From Nageia nagi (Eukaryota; Pinophyta), in the NCBI GenBank assembly GCA_050084985.1, contig JBITNC010000001.1, positions 46,872,001 through 46,936,000 of the forward strand: a stretch of 64,000 bases of DNA. Direction: 5' to 3'. Positions 46,798 through 58,570 of this stretch are shown piece after piece. The notes under the pieces are model-generated. The model made no database searches and was not told the DNA's origin. It saw only the letters and a list, made by a program, of their open reading frames with translations. Positions within the stretch are counted from its first letter, which is position 1. Every line of letters begins with the position of its first letter. A program made the position numbers and the translations under genes.

Positions 46798-48684
46798 CTT
46801 CAAGATTTAATTTGGATCTTCACACTTTATTTGTTTTAGTGCTTGTGAAAATAAAATGCATACCAAACAAAATGATATAATATGATGTACAAACATAATT
46901 ATCCTAGTTCAATTGACGTGGTATACATTTAGAAAATAGAAATCCATTATTGTAGAGTCCATTTTACAATATCACCTATATGATCCTTACTACTTCATTC
47001 TTTTTATTTGTCAAAACTGAATCATACTATCACTCTAGGTTCTCCATTGAATCCCTTTCTTGAAGATGACTCTCTCTTTTAAACAAAATTCCTTGAGCAT
47101 AGTTCCACCTCTTATCCTAGGATGACATCTTTAGAACTACTCTTTGTCTATTTTTCTTTCCATCATGGTGATTATGTCATCTTCTTCTTTCTCCATGGTA
47201 ATAATCTTGTCCATGTTCTTTTTCTTCTTCTATGCAAAATTGAAACACACTTCCAATATTACTCTCATGGTTTTGTTATTTTCCATGGAGTTTACAATAT
47301 AAATGGAGCCTTATAAATTATTTTAAAACCTACACTAACTCCCTTTTGGGAGGAAATCCACACTAAAGGACTTAATATTTTTTTAATACTCCATGTTCCT
47401 TTTTATAACATTAAAGGATTACAAATTTGGATTTTATGGTTACATGGTAATAAGATAATATTTGTTATTTTTCCTCCTTTACAATATTATATCTCACCTT
47501 CATGATAATAATCTCCCTCATTTGTATTTCCATAACATTATTTTGGCCTCATATGGTTATATTCTCTTATCTTTTTAGATTTTACAAAACTATAAAAATT
47601 GCTTCTCGTGCCATTTTGGCACGACCATAACTTCATGATCATAATTCCAAATGTCATAAAATTTAATACAGGTAGTCTTGGATATATTTATCTTAATAGA
47701 TTCAAATTTCATGCTTTAAATCTATATTGTTAACTCCAACCATCATCATCAATATGGCCTCCAACATAAATTTTCACCTAGTAGTTATCAAAATTTTGAC
47801 TAAGTCATGAATGTAGAATGATACCATTTTGTGAGTACTATAAAATTTATGTATTTAATCCAAAGTCCTTCAAATATTAATCACATGTTCACCATAATAG
47901 GAGGTAGCAATAATATGAATTTCAAGCTATGAATCTATCTAAGCTACTTTTGGTGAATCCATAAATGAAACCCTTCCATGTATACTTTGCAATTTTTTAT
48001 ATTTAACTCTAAATTTCAAAAAGCCATAACTTACAAACCATAGATTAATTTTATTTTCAATTTAAATCATTGGAATCATGGTGGAAAGCTCTTTAATATG
48101 GAATAAAATAATCAGCTAAATTATAAATTTGAAAAAATCATCTTTTTTTAAGACTCCAAAATCCATTTCGGATCACTCATCCAATTTTATTGGCTTTTGG
48201 TCCCACAAAAGCCAAAATAATGAGAAAAATAATCCTCAAAAAAATACAAATTTACCCTTTCTTAGAGTCACCTTCTCAAATTTTATCCTCATTTTGAATT
48301 TTCTTGGTAATTTCAAGTACATCACTTCATATTCTCAACAAATCAAGAACAAAAGAATATTTGATTCCAACATCATAACTTTCGTCATCACAACCATGGA
48401 GAAGATAGGCCCTTATCATCCCACTAGAATCCATGTCAAGACAACTTTATGATGGAAATATTTCATCAAATGGTAATGAAAATTACTAACTTCAAAAATA
48501 AGAATTTACTTCAACCTTGCATGCTTTCAAATCGTGAATTCAATCCATCATATCAGGTTCTCATGACTCCAAAGTAGGTAGAAAAAAAAACTTTACAAAC
48601 AAAGCACTCATTCTTTTTTTTGAAAAGTTGCATTAGTTCACAAAAAATGAACTACTTTGATACCAACTTTATCCATAAACCCTA
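46798..48684. repeat. Array unit 4
   Basis: Complete unit. The junction before it reads TGATACTAACTTGATCTATG. Confidence 0.9.
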
Positions 48685-50545
48685 TTTTAGAATTTAATGT
48701 GGATCTTCACACTTTGTTCATTTTAGTTCTTGCTAAAATAAAATGCACACCAAACAAAAACACAAAAATGATGTACACACATAATTACCCATGTTTGTTT
48801 GATGTGGTCTGTATCTAACAAATAGCAATCCATTATTGTAGACTCTATTTTATAATATCACTTGTATGATCCTTCTTGCTTCACTCTTTTATTTATCAAA
48901 GTTGAATCACATGATCACTATAGGCTCTCCATTGAATCCCTTTCTTGAAAATGACTCTCTCTATTAAATGAAAGTTTTTGAAGCATAGTTCCACATCTCT
49001 TGTCCTAGGATGACATATTTAGAACTACTCTTTGTTTGTTTTTCTTTCCATCATGGTAATTATGTCATCCACTTTTTTCTCTATAGAAATAAGTTTATTC
49101 ATGTTCTTTTTCTTCTTCTATGCAAGCTTGAAATACACCCCCAATATTACTCTCATGGTTTTGTTATTTTCTATAGAGTTTACAATAAAATGGAGTCTTA
49201 TACATTCTTTTTAAACCTATACTAACTTCCACTTGGGAGGAAATCCACACTAAAGGACTTAACTTTTTTTTACACTCCATGTTCCCTTTTATAAAATTAA
49301 GGGATTACAAAATTTGGAGTTTATGGTTACATGGTGATAAGATAATATTTGTTATTTTTCTTCCTTTACAATATGCTCTCTCACCCTCATAACAATAATC
49401 TCCCTCATTTGTATTCTCATAGCATTATTTTAGCCTCTTATGGTTATATTCTCTAATCTTTTTGGATTGCAAAACTATCAAAACTACTGCTGGTGCCATT
49501 TTGTACGATCATAACTTCATGATAATACTTCTAAATGTCACAAAACTTTATACAGGTATTCTTGGATATATTTATCTTAACTAGTCCAAATTTGACACTT
49601 AAAATATGTATTAGTAGTTCTAAGCATCATCATCAATTTGGATTCTAATGTAGATTTGCACCTTGTAGCTATCAAAACTTTGACTAAGTCATGAATGCAG
49701 AATGATAATTTACCATTTTGTAAGCACCATAACTTTCAAGTATTTAATCCAAATGCCTTGAAAATGTAACATGTTCATTATAATATGAGGTACCAATAAT
49801 GCAGATTTCAAGTTATGAATCCACTTGAGATGCTTCTGGTGAATCCATCAATAGAGCCTTCCATGCATATTTTGCATTTTTTTATATTTAACTCCAAATG
49901 TAGAAAATCCATAACTTGCAAACCATAGTTCTATTTTATTTTCTATTTGAAGCATTGGATTCATGGTGGAGAGCTCTTTAATATGGAAGAGAATAATCAA
50001 CAAAATTATAAATTTGAAAAAATCATCTTTTTTTAATACTTTAAAATCCATTTTGGATCACTCATCCCATTTTATGGGCTTTTGATCCCACAAAAAATTT
50101 AGGATCAAAATAATGAGAAAAATAATCACTCAAATATAGATTTACCCCTTCTTGGAATCATGTTCTCAAATTTTCTTCTCAATATGAATTTGCTTAGCAT
50201 TTTCAAGTACATCACTTCATATTCTCAACAAATCTAGAGCAAAAGAATATTTACTTCCAACACCAAACCTCAGTCATCACAATTGCCAAGAAGATTGGCC
50301 CTTATCCTCCCACCAGAATTCATGTTGAGATAATTTTATATGGAAATATTTCATCAAATGCTAATCAAAATTAATAACTTCAAAAATAAAAATTTACTTC
50401 AACTTTGGATGCTTTCAAACTATGAATCCAATTCATCATATCAGATTCTCTTAACTCTAAAGTAGGCACAACACTGAACTTTACAAATAAAGCACTCATT
50501 CTTTTTTTTTAAAAGCTCATCACTTCACACCAAAAAAAGTGCTCT
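48685..50545. repeat. Array unit 5, cut by Copia C
   Basis: The junction before it reads TGATACCAACTTTATCCATA. The unit lacks only about its last 27 bp, where the 5' LTR of Copia C begins, so C inserted into the array. Confidence 0.9.
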
Positions 50546-50977
50546 TGTTAGAATTTGTAATGTAATATTTATCCTTAATGTAAATTCAGTTAATGCTTAA
50601 AGTATTGGTAGAGAACTTAAAGTATTAAGGGAATACAAATAGAAAAAAAATTTAAAAATAGGTAAATGATTAAATATAGAATGAGTTTCTTCTTATAAAT
50701 AGAGAAGAACACCCCCTCTCTCTAATTTGTACAATTGTTATTCAAGTTTTGCTATAGGTTTAAAGTCTAAGGGGAGAGAGGAGATTTTGTAAGAGAGGTA
50801 TTTGATTATAAGAAGATCATAGTTAGTGGATGTACTCCCAAGAAGTGAAGAACCACTTTATATCTTGTATTATTTGTGACATTGGCTTGAGTTATTATGC
50901 TATTGTGTTGATGTTGTAAGTATCTTCTTGAGATCTTGGTAGATAAGAAGTTAATTTAGAAAGGGTTAATTTTATCA
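50546..50977 (+). repeat. Copia C 5' LTR
   Basis: About 432 bp, starting TGTTAGAATTTGTAATG as in A. TATAAATA at 50,694-50,701. TAGTTAGTGGATGTACTCCC and GAACCACTTTATATCTTGT match the R/U5 words of A and B. The end is set at TTTATCA, before the primer-site remnant. Confidence 0.8.
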
Positions 50978-50979
50978 AA

Positions 50980-50993
50980 TGTTATCAAAACCA
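50980..50993 (+). promoter_or_regulatory. Degenerate primer-binding site of Copia C
   Basis: TGTTATCAAAACC stands where TGGTATCAGAGCC is expected and has three changes. Confidence 0.6.
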
Positions 50994-51459
50994 TTCTTAG
51001 AGGCTTCTCTTCAACATCCTTAAAGGTCCACTTCTCTTCTTTCTCCATCTACTTTGTTGAGGTAAAAAAAGCTTGAAGGTATAATCTTCCTCCTACCATG
51101 TTCTTTGTCAAATTTTGCTTATATTACTAACCATTTTGGTTCTTTGATTATAAAATCATTTAAGCAAAATTTATTCAAAGGAGATAATATATCAAAGTTA
51201 TTTTATTATACTAACATATTAGTTCAATTTTATGCTATTGCTATGCATTATTTTTTACTAACAATAGTTTGTTAGTTGCAATTTTTTTAAGTAAAATTGC
51301 TTAATGTGTAGCAATAATATGTTAATTGTAAATTTTGAGTAAATTTGCATAAACATAATAATAATATGTTATTATAGCTTAAATTTGCAAATTTCTATTT
51401 TTTGAATATAATGCTATTATTGCAATTATTTTTACAATACTAATATGTTTTCAAAAATA

Positions 51460-51620
51460 AAATTGCATGCATGTATTTTTTAGAGAGCTTTATATTTCAT
51501 GCATGCATTTTTTAGAAAGCTATATATTACATGCATGTAGTTTTTTAGAAAGCTTTATATTACATGCATGCATTTTTTAGAGAGCTTTATATTAATGCAT
51601 GCATTTTTTAGAGAGCTATA
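51460..51620 (+). repeat. Tandem repeat of about 32 bp in Copia C leader
   Basis: Five imperfect copies of CATGCATGCATTTTTTAGAG plus AGCTTTATATTA. The array runs into a TA microsatellite. Confidence 0.8.
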
Positions 51621-51632
51621 TATATAATAATA

Positions 51633-51681
<49 letters not shown>

Positions 51682-51692
51682 ATATATATATT
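51619..51692. repeat. (TA)n microsatellite
   Basis: About 70 bp of TA dinucleotides with a few interruptions. Confidence 0.95.
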
Positions 51693-51848
51693 ATGAGGTA
51701 AAGGTTGCATTAATTACTATTTAAAGTCTAAAGTTTTTTTAGGCTACTTTTTTTAATTCATTATGGGTAATTAGATAAAAAAGGAGAAATATTTTATGAA
51801 TGCATGGTTAATATTTTATATTAATGCATGATTATTGCTATTATACAT

Positions 51849-52802
51849 GGGTAAGTGCAAGCACATGAGTCCCACTTTTGGCCAAAAAGTAGAAGTGGTT
51901 TCTCTAATTTTTAGGTTTGCTCATACTTGATCTCAAAATTTGAAGCACTTAGAGTTCAATTCTAGGAAAAGATTGCTTAGGTAAAAATGTAGTTCTCAAA
52001 GTCTAGTTTTCAAATATATAATTTATTCTAATACATAGATGAAAGGAATTAATATTTGGTAGGCATGTTTAAAATCCATTGTTTAAGGACCATACCCCCA
52101 TTATGTTCGGCAAGCATAATTGGACATAAATTAAAATATATTTTAAAATACTTTTGGGTAAAGATACATAAGATACTAAAAATTGTGAAGGATACTATTT
52201 TGTAATTTTTTCAATAATAATTTATTTTTTATTAAGTTTTTATTGACCATGATTGTCATTTATAAAATTGCTCATTTTTGGCAAGCATAATTTGACCTAA
52301 ACTTATCATTTTTAATTTATATATTATGAAGAATTATATGCAGATTGTGTACATATTATTTTTTTCATAATTCTAAAAAAATAAAAATTTATTAAAAAAA
52401 TACTAAACCCCCTTTTTTTAAAAATACAATTTCAAGATCATAACCATCATATCCGTTAAGCATAATTGGATCTAAATTAAAATATTGTTTTAAATCTTTT
52501 TGGTTAAAGATACCTAAGATACTAAAGATGTGGAGGATATTTTTTTATATTTTTTCATCAATATTTCATTTTTTATTGGCCATGATTATCATTTCAAAAA
52601 TGCTCATGTCTAGCAAACATAATTTAAATAAAACTTATAATTTTTAATATATTATTTTATTCAACTTGTGAAAAATTGTATGCAAATTATGCACATATTT
52701 ATTTTTTTATAATTCTAAAAAAATAAAAAGTTATTAAATAAATACAAAAACCTAATAGTTCATAAGACTTACTCCAAAGTGGGACTCATCTTGCACTAAC
52801 CC
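51849..52802. mobile_element. Non-autonomous TIR transposon inside Copia C leader
   Basis: The left end GGGTAAGTGCAAGCACATGA (then GTCCCACTTT) and the reverse complement of the right end GGGTTAGTGCAAGATGAGTC (then CCACTTT) are terminal inverted repeats of about 30 bp. The interior of about 950 bp contains no transposase. It has a tandem duplication of a segment of about 325 bp (about 52,085-52,410 and 52,430-52,750), each copy ending in TTCATAATTCTAAAAAAATA or a close variant. Flanking TTATACAT and ACACACAT could be an eroded 8-bp target duplication. A truncated relative lies at 16,588. Superfamily not assigned. Confidence 0.7.
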
Positions 52803-53224
52803 ACACACATGTGGATGGATAAAATTTATTTTTGCATGGTTTAATATTTTTTCTCAATGCATATGGATGGATAAAAGTTCTCTTAAATATTTTTGCCTAT
52901 GAATTTTTTGATGATAAATTGCAAATAAGGAATTATTTTAAGTCTAATTTTTAAGTAACAAGGGGAGAATTCCTTAATTTTTGATAATAAATATTTGTAT
53001 AGAGATCCATTAGGGGTTGTAGCAAAACCCCCATTGAACTCTTAGGCTCATTTGTTGTTACTTAAAATTAATGAACCTTTGTAAGAGATCCATTAGGGGT
53101 TGTAACAAAACTCATTGGATTTTATAGCTCACAATTATGGATGATGTTGGATGTAGTTTATTTTTTAAAGCACTTTATTTATTTTACATATTTACTTTAT
53201 TTATAAAGTATGCAACAATTTTAA

Positions 53225-53665
53225 AAAAAAAAATTCCTCTAAAATGAACACATCTGCATGTTTATTCGACAACATGACTTGTTTGGAGAGTAATGAGATG
53301 AGGATAAGGAAGAATGGAGCCTTTTAATTTGATGATACAAGTGGTAAAAAGTTTTTACTTATTAATTTTCTTAAGTTCTCTATTGGTTTGAATTTAACTC
53401 TATATAGGTGGACATGCATGTGTGTAGTGATACCACATGTTCATCCATCCATGCAAAGATTATCATAATAACTTAAGAGGAAAATTAAAAACTTAATCAA
53501 GATAATTAATTTAGCTAATCCAACATACATAACAACCTTAGAAAATAGCTAGTACTTCTTCTTAGTGAGAATATATTGCTTTCCAAGGTGAACTAGTTGA
53601 GGATTGGTAGAAACTGGGCTCCTTACAGGCATCCAAATGAAGACCTAATTTATAATAAAATAACC
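53225..53665 (+). other. Conserved pre-gag leader block (copy C)
   Basis: Third copy of the leader block. It keeps CTAAAATGAACACATCTGCA, CAACATGACTTGTTTGGAG, GTGTGTAGTGATACCACATG and CTTAATCAAGATAATTAATT. Upstream, the motif GATCCATTAGGGGTTGTA occurs twice (about 53,002 and 53,087). Confidence 0.6.
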
Positions 53666-53939
53666 TCAACTATACTCTCCCTTGAGTGATATTTGATGAT
53701 GATAAAATGTTGGATATATAGATATTAGATTATACATGTGTTGATTATCATTTTTCATGAAAAGATTAAGTTTACAATAATGATGCAAATGTATTGTACA
53801 TATGATCTTTTTTTATGAATTATGATAAAAATATGCACATTAGTTTATATAATTGTGAATTTTTTTCTTGTATCCTTGGTTGGATGAAAAATTTTACTAA
53901 ATAATAATAGTATACTTGTTGATATCCATAATTATAAAT

Positions 53940-54480
53940 TTTTATGTAGTTAAAAGGTTCGCCCTTCTCCATAGTTACAAAATTTGATGGAGCACTTAAA
54001 ATATTTCCCTTTTCATAGTTGCAAATTTTGATATAGTAGTTAAAAGGTTTGCCCTTCTCCATAGTTGAAAGTTTGATGGATTAGTTAAAAGATTAACCCT
54101 TCTCCATAGTTGTAAATTTTGTTCTCCATAATTGCAAATTTTGATGAAGTAGTTATAAGGTTTGCCTTTCTCTATAGTTACAAATTTGATGGAGTGGTTA
54201 AAAAGGTTCACCCTTCTCCATGGTTAAAAATTTGATGGAGTGGTTAAAAAGGTTCTCCTTATCCATAATTGAAAATTTGATGGAGTGGTTAAAAAGGTTC
54301 ACCCTTCTCCATTGTTAAAATTTTGATAGAATGGTTAAAAAGGTTTGCCTTTCTACATGGTTCAAAATTTGATGGAGTGGTTAAAAAGGTTTGTCCTTCT
54401 CCATAGTTGAAAATTTGATGGAGTGGTTGAAAAGGTTCACCCTTATCCATAATTGAAAAGGTTCACCTTTTACCACTTTA
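53940..54480 (+). repeat. 46-bp minisatellite where Copia C gag should be
   Basis: About ten imperfect units built on TTTGATGGAGTGGTTAAAAA and GGTTCACCCTTCTCCATAGT. Short minus-strand frames across it are by-products. The stretch 54,480-54,950 that follows is not recognised. Confidence 0.85.
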
Positions 54481-54955
54481 CTTCTATTAGTAGGAAGTTT
54501 ATTTATTATATATAAATGTAAATTTACTTCTATCATTGGAAAGTGTATTTGTGCATTGCTGGAAGTTGAATCCTTATTAATAGATTAATGCTACTATCAT
54601 CCATCATATATATCTTGACTAGTAGGATGGTCAAGTTAGGCATTATTTATGATTTGTATGTCTCTATAGAGAAGTTGGCTTATAGCTTTGTATAGTTAAT
54701 ATGTCATGGTCAAGTAAATCTTATCTTATGACATATTAAATAAGGCATTTATATAAAGGCTTTTGTATAGCTTCTAATATTGTGATCAAAATGCCTTAGT
54801 GATTTATTTATATATTTAGAACTTCCCTCATGAATGGTGCATTAGTTGTTAGAGACAACGTAATGACTATGAGTTTGGAAGTTGGTAAAGGTAATTTGTT
54901 TAACCTTTCTAAAAATATGTTTAACCATATTTTTAGATAAATAATTTTTTATAAT
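54480..54955. other. Unrecognised sequence between minisatellite and pol relic of Copia C
   Basis: AT-rich, no motif recognised. Together with the minisatellite it takes the place of gag and protease. Confidence 0.4.
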
Positions 54956-57390
54956 AACCTATATATATTTGAGAAAGGTAAGGAAACTAAAGCAACTTAA
55001 CCTCTTCAGCTTGTACATTTAGATTTGATGGTTCCATGTCTGACTAAGTTACTTGAGGGAGTGTCTTATGTCTTAACCTTTATTGATAACTATAATAGGA
55101 TGAGATTTTGTTATCTTATAGAGCATAAGGATCAAAGCTTTGATTGGTTCAAAGATTTCAAAAATTTGGTAGAAAATTAGTCTAGATTCAAAATTAAGAT
55201 GTTGAGATTTGATAATGGGGGTGAGTATAATAGCAAAGAATTCAATAATTTTTATACCAAGTATAGAATTAAGAGAAAATTTACAATTCTTTACACTTTT
55301 GAATAGAATGGTGTAGCTAAAAAAAAGAATAGAACCATTCAAGAAATGGTAAGATGTATGTTGGAAGATCTTCCTAGCTTCTTATGAGGTGAAATTGTAA
55401 ATACCATAATCTATATCTTAAACATGTGTCCTACAAAAGAAGTTGAATGTAAAACTCCATATGAGATATGGACATGAAAAAAAACCTAACATCTTTTACT
55501 TTGGGATCTTTGGTTGTGATACCTATGCCTTTGTTATTCTTGAGAAAAGGAAGAAGATGATAAGAGATCTGAAAAGTATTATTTATGAGGTATGACAATC
55601 AACATAGAGGCTATAGGCTATACCAATATTCTTTCAAAGAAGTATTTGTGTCAAGGGATGTAAAGTTCAATGAACTTCTTTAAGAGTCTGCTTCCTATGA
55701 AAACCTTGATGAGGGTGATATTTCTTCTATTGCACCTAATTGGATGGATGTTAGTGTGGATATGTCACCTAAGTAATAAAACTCTCCAGCATAAAGAATA
55801 ACTAGAAGTATGAACATTAATAAATCTTTATTTACCAAAATTGATAACAAGAATGATCCCTCATACTTCAAGAAAGCTTCAAAGCATGAGTGCTAGATGA
55901 ATACAATGAATGTGGAGTATAACGCTCTAATAAAGAATCAAACTTGATATTTAGTTTCTTATTGAAATGAATAAAATCTGATTAGTAATAAATGGATTTA
56001 CAAGGTCAAATATAATTTAGTTGAAAAATTTGAGAAATACAAAGCAAGGTTAGTAGCTAAGTGTTTTGTTCATAAATATAGAGTTGATTATGAAGAAACC
56101 TTTGCTTTAGTGGAAAATATTCCTACTATCAAAGTAATCCTTGCTCTTTTAGAAACTCAAGGATAGAAAGTTTTTTAGCTTGTTGTCAAGAGTACTTTTC
56201 TCAATAATGAATTAGATGTAGAAATCTACATGAGCCAATCGAAAGGGTTTGTTGTGGAAGGCAAATAATCTTTTATTTGTAAGTTAAAGAAATATTTGTA
56301 TGGACTTAAGCAAGTACCTAAGGCCTGGTACAAAAAGATTTCAAGTTACTTTAAGGATATTGGATTTTCTAAATGCTTCTCTGACATAGATATTTATGTG
56401 CTGAACCAAGGATAATACTTGATCTTGATTCTTCTCTATGTGTATGATCTATTGATTACAAAGAATAATATAATCCTTATACAAGATTGCATATCCAAAC
56501 TTAAAAAAATATTCAAAATGATAGAGCTTGGTCTATTGCACTACTACCTTGGTATGCAAGTGTACCAATACAAGGATTGTACTTACCTTAGTCAATCTAA
56601 GTATATCTTAAATATCTTACAAAATTTTGGAATGGAGGAGTGCAAGCATGTTGCAATCCTAGTATCTTTTGGAATCACTTTATTTCTTAGTTTCATTTCT
56701 TAGTTAGCAAATGCTATGGCTTACAAGAAATTAATTAGTAGTCTTCTTTATTTGACTATCTCTAGGCCAAATATTACCTTTGCCATGAATTTGATAACTC
56801 AATTTATACAAAAGCTATATGTTGAGCACTTCAATGATATTAAGTAAATTTTGAGGTATGTTGTAGGCACTAAGGATCTTGCTCTCAAATATAATAAGTT
56901 ACACTCATTTATTCTCTCAAGATTCTCATATTCTAACTATGAGAAATATAGAGATGATAGAAAATTAACCTCAGCATATGTGTTTAGCATTGGTTTAGGT
57001 GCTATCTCTTAGGTATCCAATAAGAAGCCTACTAGTGCTCTTTTCACCATAAAAGTTGAATATTGTGCAATATTAGTTGCAACCTAGGAAGCCATTTGGT
57101 TGAGGCATATTTTTTTAAAAAATAAGTATGATCAAATTCATCCATCTCAAAAAAATTTAGATAATTAGTTAACTATTTATTTTGCAAAGAATCCTATTTT
57201 TCATTAGAGAATAAAGCATGTATAAATTCAATTCCACTTAATCAAAGAGAAGGTTCTAGATGGTATTATACACTTGCAATATTATCCACCAGTCCTAAAC
57301 TCTAATGATTTGTTCACCAAGTCCCTTTTTGAAGATCAATTTTGTAAGCTTAGGGATTCTATTGTGTTGGTGAAGTTTCCTTCATAAAGA
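54956..57390 (+). pseudogene. Copia C pol relic (integrase, RT, RNase H)
   Basis: Homology resumes abruptly at KGKETKAT*PLQLVHLDLM. Integrase pieces include MRFCYLIEHKDQSFDWFKDF, MLRFDNGGEYNSKEFNNF and NGVAKKKNRTIQEMVRCML (Glu to Lys). RT keeps LYGLKQVPKAWYKKI and LILLYVYDLLITKNN at 56,430-56,465, where YVDD has become YVYD, then LLHYYLGMQVYQYKDCTYLS. RNase H pieces run to about 57,330 (SNDLFTKSLFEDQF). Many stops. The catalytic residues of integrase and RT are lost. Confidence 0.8.
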
Positions 57391-58160
57391 GAGTAAAAGT
57401 TGAATTCTTGTTGAATCTATTATAACTACTTCCTTCTTAATAAAGTTGTTGAACTTTTTTTGTTTGTATACTTTTTTTATACATTTCTTTGTTTGGTGAA
57501 TATAAGTAATAGCTTGGAATCTTAGTGACAACTTATAGTGTACCACAAATCCAAGCACATTATATCAAGGAGAAAGTTCTTGATGAAAAAATTACAACTA
57601 TGTCCATTTGACTTTGACTCCTTTGATTTATTCACTAGCTACTTTAGAAATTTTGTTGTGCATACTTTGAAAGTTTCTTATGGTAGTGAAGTCATCTTCA
57701 AGGGGAAGTGAAGTTTGAATTCCTATGTTGAATTCATATTTGTGATGACAACTACATCCTTAGGAGGATATTTTGTTGTATAGTGTTGATCTTAAATGTA
57801 CACCTTCATGTTTACTACACTTTATGTGAGAAACTCATGGTACATTTTGATTTCTATTATCACTATGTGAGGAATCAATGTGTTTGTTGGTACTATTTGG
57901 TTATCCATATGTGAATGATTTATATGTGCATATATTTTTTTAATATTGATTAATACATGTTATTATAATATATAGCAGATGACTATAAGTATTAGCTTGA
58001 CATCTTTGTGATGACTTATAGTGTATCATTGATCATTTATGGATGACATTACTTAGTTCATTTATCTTGTAATTAATATGAGTCTTTATATGATGCATCT
58101 AACTGATCTTGTTTATGAGATACTTGTAGCTTGCAAGTTTCATCTTGAGAATGCAAGTTA
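57391..58160 (+). other. Copia C post-pol region
   Basis: Matches the 3' regions of A and B (for example CTTAGGAGGATATTTTGTTGT, CATCTTTGTGATGACTTATAG). It includes a second RNase H-end-like piece with AAGGGGAAGTGAAGTTTGAA at about 57,698, which suggests a local duplication of the pol end. Homology stops near 58,160. Confidence 0.6.
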
Positions 58161-58319
58161 CTTATTTTGGATGGGCCATTAGTACAAAAGTAGTAATATA
58201 TGATAAACTACTAAAAATTGTAGATAAATGACTATTTTTGATCACATGACCATTAGTAGTTTATTGTCAGTTATTTATCTCATGACAAAATTTATGACTA
58301 AACTATGTTAGTCATTTAT

Positions 58320-58558
58320 TTGGTCATTTATTTAATCATAAATTTAGTAGTATATTTAGTCATTGATTTAGTTATGAATTTAGTAGTATATTTAATCATT
58401 GATTTAATCATGAATATAATAGTATATTTAGTCATTGATTTAGTCATGAATTCAATTTTATATTTAATGATTGATTTAATAATATATTTAGTCATTAATT
58501 TAATCATATATTTAATCATGAATTTAGTAGTATATTTAGTCATTAAATTAATAATATA
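58320..58558. repeat. 12-bp minisatellite, about 20 copies
   Basis: The stretch breaks cleanly into 12-mers such as TTTAGTCATTGA, TTTAGTTATGAA and TTTAGTAGTATA, often in 36-bp sets of three. Because 12 is a multiple of 3, it stays open in several frames on both strands and gives four-residue peptide repeats that are not evidence of a gene. The young LINE inserted at its right edge. Confidence 0.9.
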
Positions 58559-58570
58559 TTTTTTTTTTTT
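58559..58570 (-). terminator. LINE poly(A) tail
   Basis: Twelve A on the sense (minus) strand end the element, as expected for a LINE 3' end made by target-primed reverse transcription. Confidence 0.85.

Larger units (their letters stand above)
41165..50545. repeat. Tandem array of five units of about 1.88 kb
   Basis: A unit of about 1,888 bp is repeated head to tail. Landmark words recur in the same order in all five: CCCTACTTCAAGATTTAATT, AATAAAATGCACACCAAACA, TCCATCATGGTGATTATGTC, CTCATATGGTTATATTCTC, CATAACTTCATGATCATAAT, AAAAGCCATAACTTACAAAC, and CACAAAAGCCTTAGGATC. The landmark CTTCAAG falls at 41,172, 43,021, 44,910, 46,798 and 48,685 (spacing 1,849, 1,889, 1,888, 1,887). Copies are diverged but easily aligned. 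Short hydrophobic frames recur in each but sit in changing, overlapping frames. Each unit boundary carries a sequence that on the minus strand resembles a tRNA-Met primer site. Copia C interrupts the last unit. Confidence 0.9.
50546..58160 (+). mobile_element. Copia element C, decayed, 3' LTR missing
   Basis: 5' LTR, degenerate primer site, conserved pre-gag block, integrase, RT and RNase H relics and the post-pol region follow in the same order as in A and B. Gag and protease are absent; a minisatellite and unknown sequence occupy 53.7-54.95 kb. A TIR transposon interrupts the leader. The sequence stops resembling A and B at about 58,160, with no 3' LTR or right target duplication before the window's LINE. 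The right end may be deleted, or displaced beyond the LINE insertion. Confidence 0.85.

Noticed and set aside
41517-49225. Recurrent short membrane-like frames (FSIMVIMSSSSFSM and relatives) in each array unit
   Set aside because: Two overlapping frames are open at the same place, lengths vary between copies, and frames are not preserved. The recurrence follows from the tandem repeat.
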